Of a DNA stretch of 26,383 nt, positions 25,244-26,383 are shown piece after piece. The DNA comes from Deltaproteobacteria bacterium (GTDB lineage: Bacteria; SAR324; NAC60-12). The notes beneath the pieces are model-generated. The model did no database searches, was not told the origin of the DNA, and saw only the letters and a program-made list of their open reading frames with translations. The stretch's first letter is position 1; each line of letters opens with the position of its first letter. The stretch is from the NCBI GenBank assembly GCA_002707655.1, contig PANO01000090.1, forward strand, positions 1 to 26,383. The letters run 5' to 3'. The position numbers and the translations under genes were made by a program.

Positions 25244-25941
25244 GCCGGGTTCCCCTCGTCCTGCTGCCGGGACTGCTCCTCAACAAGCGCATGTGGCAGC
25301 CGCAAATTGAAGCCCTGTGGGAGATCGCCGATTGCTGGGTTCCGGACCTGAGCCAGGCCGACACAATGGCGGAAATGGCACAGCAGGTGCTGGCTGAGGC
25401 CCCGGAACGCTTTGCCCTCGCCGGGCTTTCGATGGGCGGCTTGCTTTCCTTTGAACTGTGGCGGCAAGCCCCGGAGTGCATCACCCAACTCGCCCTGCTC
25501 GACACCAATCCCCGGCCCGACACCCCGGAACGTCAAGAGGACCGCCGCCGTCAGCTTCGCATGGTCGCATCCGGGCGTTTCCCGGAAATCACCACTGATG
25601 TACTGCTGCCCCGCTTGGTCCATCCCGACCGCCTGCACGATCAAGCGCTCGGTCAGGTGATTCTCGATATGGGCCTCTCCGTTGGCCCCACGGGATTTTG
25701 CAACCAAATCAACGCTGTGCTTTCGAGGAGCAACAGCGTTTCCACCTTGCCCACCATCTCCGTTCCTACTCTCGTGCTGTGCGGACGTGAGGACATCCTG
25801 ACGCCGCTGGAACTTCATGAGGAAATGGCCGCAAGCATCCCCAACGCCACACTCACGGTGCTGGAACACTGCGGGCACCTCTCCACACTGGAGCAGCCCG
25901 AAGCCGTCACCCGCGCCCTGTGCGACTGGCTCGTTCCCTGA
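25240..25941 (+). CDS. alpha/beta hydrolase
   Basis: This 233-residue hydrolase has the oxyanion region LLPGLLLNKRMW, the nucleophile elbow GLSMGG with Ser64, Asp185 in GREDILTP and His213 in HCGHLSTLEQP, a complete Ser-Asp-His triad. It has no signal peptide, so it acts in the cytoplasm. Size and motifs recall 3-oxoadipate enol-lactonase-like and carboxylesterase-like members. ATG 25240 overlaps the stop codon of F (ATGA). A natural role beside many SnoaL-like proteins would be opening a lactone or cleaving an ester formed in the pathway; this is inference. It ends the transcription unit; no clear terminator is seen. Confidence 0.88.
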   Translation: MSRVPLVLLPGLLLNKRMWQPQIEALWEIADCWVPDLSQADTMAEMAQQVLAEAPERFALAGLSMGGLLSFELWRQAPECITQLALLDTNPRPDTPERQEDRRRQLRMVASGRFPEITTDVLLPRLVHPDRLHDQALGQVILDMGLSVGPTGFCNQINAVLSRSNSVSTLPTISVPTLVLCGREDILTPLELHEEMAASIPNATLTVLEHCGHLSTLEQPEAVTRALCDWLVP

Positions 25942-26247
25942 TCCTCACGGGGATGTGGCAGATGCAGAGATGACGGCAGGACGCCGGGGGCTTGTCTCGG
26001 TTCGGGGTGCGAGGAGACTGCAGAGGTTGGCAAGAGCATCAGTTCAGAGACGCAGGCGCGGCTGGAGGCGGCAAAGGGGCGCAAGCAAGCCGGCATCTTC
26101 ACGCGGATGAAGGAGCGGGTGGGTGATTTTGGGAAGTCCTACACGAGGGCGTTTCCAAAACTGGATCCTAAGCGCTTTGGTGCTGTACTCGACCACCTGC
26201 GCCTCATGAAGGAAATTCCAAATTACTCCCATCACAAGGCCCGATAG
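25942..26247 (+). other. start-less open frame, possible gene remnant
   Basis: The frame following the hydrolase stop codon stays open to TAG 26245-26247. From about 26047 it looks protein-like and charged: ETQARLEAAKGRKQAG, then FTRMKERVGDFGKSYTRAF, then PKLDPKRFGAVLDHL and EIPNYSHHKAR. No start codon with a ribosome site precedes this part; the first ATG is at 26107. It may be the tail of a gene whose front was lost. I do not recognise a family. The preceding 100 bases hold nothing that I can identify. Confidence 0.3.
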
Positions 26248-26383
26248 TCCCCCTCTTGAGTGTTGGTGCCTGTCCTCAGCAAAATTCGCCCTGTAAAGTG
26301 TTAGGATTTTGCAAATAGACGGAGTTTTCCGGTACGTTTCCCCCGGTTTACAGTTATTGTTCCCGATTTTCAGAGGAACAACA
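26248..26383 (+). promoter_or_regulatory. leader of a gene starting beyond the window
   Basis: This AT-richer stretch has no reading frame of note and ends with CAGAGGAACAACA. The AGAGGA is a ribosome-binding site placed for a start codon immediately after the window edge. No convincing -35/-10 pair could be chosen. Confidence 0.4.

Noticed and set aside
1..26383. CRISPR arrays, tRNA or rRNA genes, insertion sequences
   Set aside because: No regular direct repeats with spacers, cloverleaf sequences, conserved rRNA stretches or intact transposase genes were seen on reading; a covariance-model search was not possible.

Overview
The window looks like a chromosomal segment of a Gram-negative, probably proteobacterial, heterotroph. 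The reasons are a class I-type PHA synthase, Shine-Dalgarno starts with ATGA/GTGA gene overlaps, sigma70-like promoters, a periplasmic binding-protein ABC transporter, and moderately high GC. I cannot name the genus. No rRNA, tRNA, CRISPR array, insertion sequence or phage gene was seen.

Left part (1-7283): the start of a DHFR/RibD-like reductase gene runs off the left edge on the minus strand. A poorly conserved gap follows, then a plus-strand carbon-storage block: acetyl-CoA synthetase (acs), a FabG/PhaB-like SDR, PHA synthase (phaC) and propionyl-CoA synthetase (prpE). Together these would activate acetate and propionate, reduce the 3-ketoacyl-CoA and polymerise it. A REP-like hairpin closes the block.

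Main part (7402-25941): a large catabolic and transport locus in at least four transcription units. (1) Minus strand: a HisD/HpsN-type dehydrogenase, a LacI regulator and an SDR. (2) Plus strand: an RraA-type lyase; then a broken ABC ATPase, a bicupin and a tandem SnoaL-like protein. (3) Minus strand: a sugar-type binding protein, two permeases and four SnoaL-like proteins. (4) Plus strand: a core-MetE-like zinc transferase, another tandem SnoaL-like protein and an alpha/beta hydrolase. I count six SnoaL/NTF2-like genes holding eleven domains in two sub-lineages. A shared near-palindrome (TTGCATACGTATGCAA-like, centred on CG or GG) lies in three promoter regions: the dehydrogenase/RraA divergent region, the ATPase promoter and the binding-protein promoter. 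This suggests that the LacI protein encoded here controls the whole locus as one regulon. The substrate is unknown. The gene content suggests uptake of a small polar, perhaps sugar- or polyol-like compound, oxidation of an alcohol to an acid, C-C lyase, zinc-thiolate alkyl or methyl transfer and ester/lactone chemistry.

Two features show decay or rearrangement. The ATPase gene lacks its Walker A region and has a frameshift in a C-run. Between the two convergent SnoaL blocks lies a toxin-antitoxin-like scrap: DUF4258 with an in-frame amber stop, DUF2283, and a BrnA-type antitoxin without its toxin. The last 440 bases hold an unidentified start-less open frame and the leader of a gene beyond the window.
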